This document shows, one piece after another, positions 40,760 to 40,944 of a stretch of DNA of 40,944 nucleotides. A program made the position numbers and the translations under genes. The first letter of the stretch is position 1. Each line of letters opens with the position of its first letter. The notes beneath the pieces were generated by a model. It was given only the letters and a program-made list of their open reading frames with translations. It ran no database searches and had not been told where the DNA came from. Source of the stretch: Alphaproteobacteria bacterium (GTDB lineage Bacteria; Pseudomonadota; Alphaproteobacteria; Ferrovibrionales; Ferrovibrionaceae); contig JAHCJR010000024.1 in the NCBI GenBank assembly GCA_026126165.1, forward strand, positions 1 through 40,944, read 5' to 3'.

Positions 40760-40900
40760 ATGTCCAAGATCGTGCTTTTCCTGATAGCTGGCCTGGTCCT
40801 GATCGTGCTGGGCGGCGGGGCTTTCCTCGCCGCCTGGGACATTCCCGCGCCGACGCAGCGCGTCGAAAAGGTGATCCCCACTGACCGCCTGCCGCGCTAG
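40760..40900 (+). CDS. Small single-pass membrane protein
   Basis: A 46-residue protein too short to stand out by length. It has one membrane segment (IVLFLIAGLVLIVLGGGAFLAAWDI, residues 4-28) and then a conserved-looking tail PAPTQRVEKVIPTDRLPR. Small proteins with this design and tail occur beside aroK in other alphaproteobacteria, as recalled from memory. It is divergent from aroK. Function unknown. Confidence 0.7.
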   Translation: MSKIVLFLIAGLVLIVLGGGAFLAAWDIPAPTQRVEKVIPTDRLPR

Positions 40901-40944
40901 GGGCCCCGGGCGCCGCGTCCTGGCGCCGGCGCTGGCGGTTGCCC

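Overview
The window looks like a stretch of chromosome from a GC-rich alphaproteobacterium, most likely Rhodospirillales-like. This is inferred from the high-GC codon use, the ISC-type ferredoxin-iscX end, the aroK-aroB-CorC order, and the many four-base ATGA gene overlaps. No tRNA, rRNA, CRISPR array, insertion sequence or prophage gene was seen. Almost everything is coding. The one gene-free stretch over 300 bases is 35620-35991.

Layout. 1-298 holds the tail of a 2Fe-2S ferredoxin gene and iscX. 307-17475 reads as an aromatic-acid catabolic island. It has a frameshifted FprA-type ferredoxin/flavodoxin reductase with a cupin, a PaaA-like diiron oxygenase subunit with an unknown helical partner, an MBL-fold protein lacking metal ligands, and a TfoX-domain protein. 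A six-gene minus-strand operon follows (PaaA/PaaC-family pseudo-subunit, PaaG-like isomerase, PaaI thioesterase, PaaK CoA ligase, FAD monooxygenase, DUF2783), with a divergent flavodoxin. A complete LivFGHMJ-type ABC importer and an LLM flavin monooxygenase-MarR pair with a clear inverted-repeat operator complete it. 17479-25929 holds single metabolic and signalling genes: a mandelate-racemase-like enzyme with one catalytic Lys replaced by Arg, a DMT exporter, a class III cyclase-TPR protein, a GMC oxidoreductase, a membrane histidine kinase and a 3-hydroxybutyrate dehydrogenase. 26057-31987 holds a MoxR ATPase-VWA pair and a peptide-type ABC importer (binding protein and two permeases, no ATPase). 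31956-36727 holds PdeM and the Lhr-type helicase of the ligase-associated DNA repair set, an XRE regulator, BolA and a ribbon-helix-helix protein. 36662-40900 holds aroK-aroB-CorC-AEC permease on the minus strand and a tiny membrane protein.

How the genes may work together. The Liv importer would bring in an aromatic acid, PaaK would make its CoA thioester, and a two-subunit PaaA-family oxygenase would attack the ring with electrons from NADPH through the FprA-type reductase and the flavodoxin. The PaaG-like isomerase would rearrange the product, and PaaI would rescue dead-end thioesters. Standard paaB, paaD and paaE are not in the window, so this could be a rewired relative of the phenylacetyl-CoA epoxidase. 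That is inference; the substrate cannot be read from sequence.
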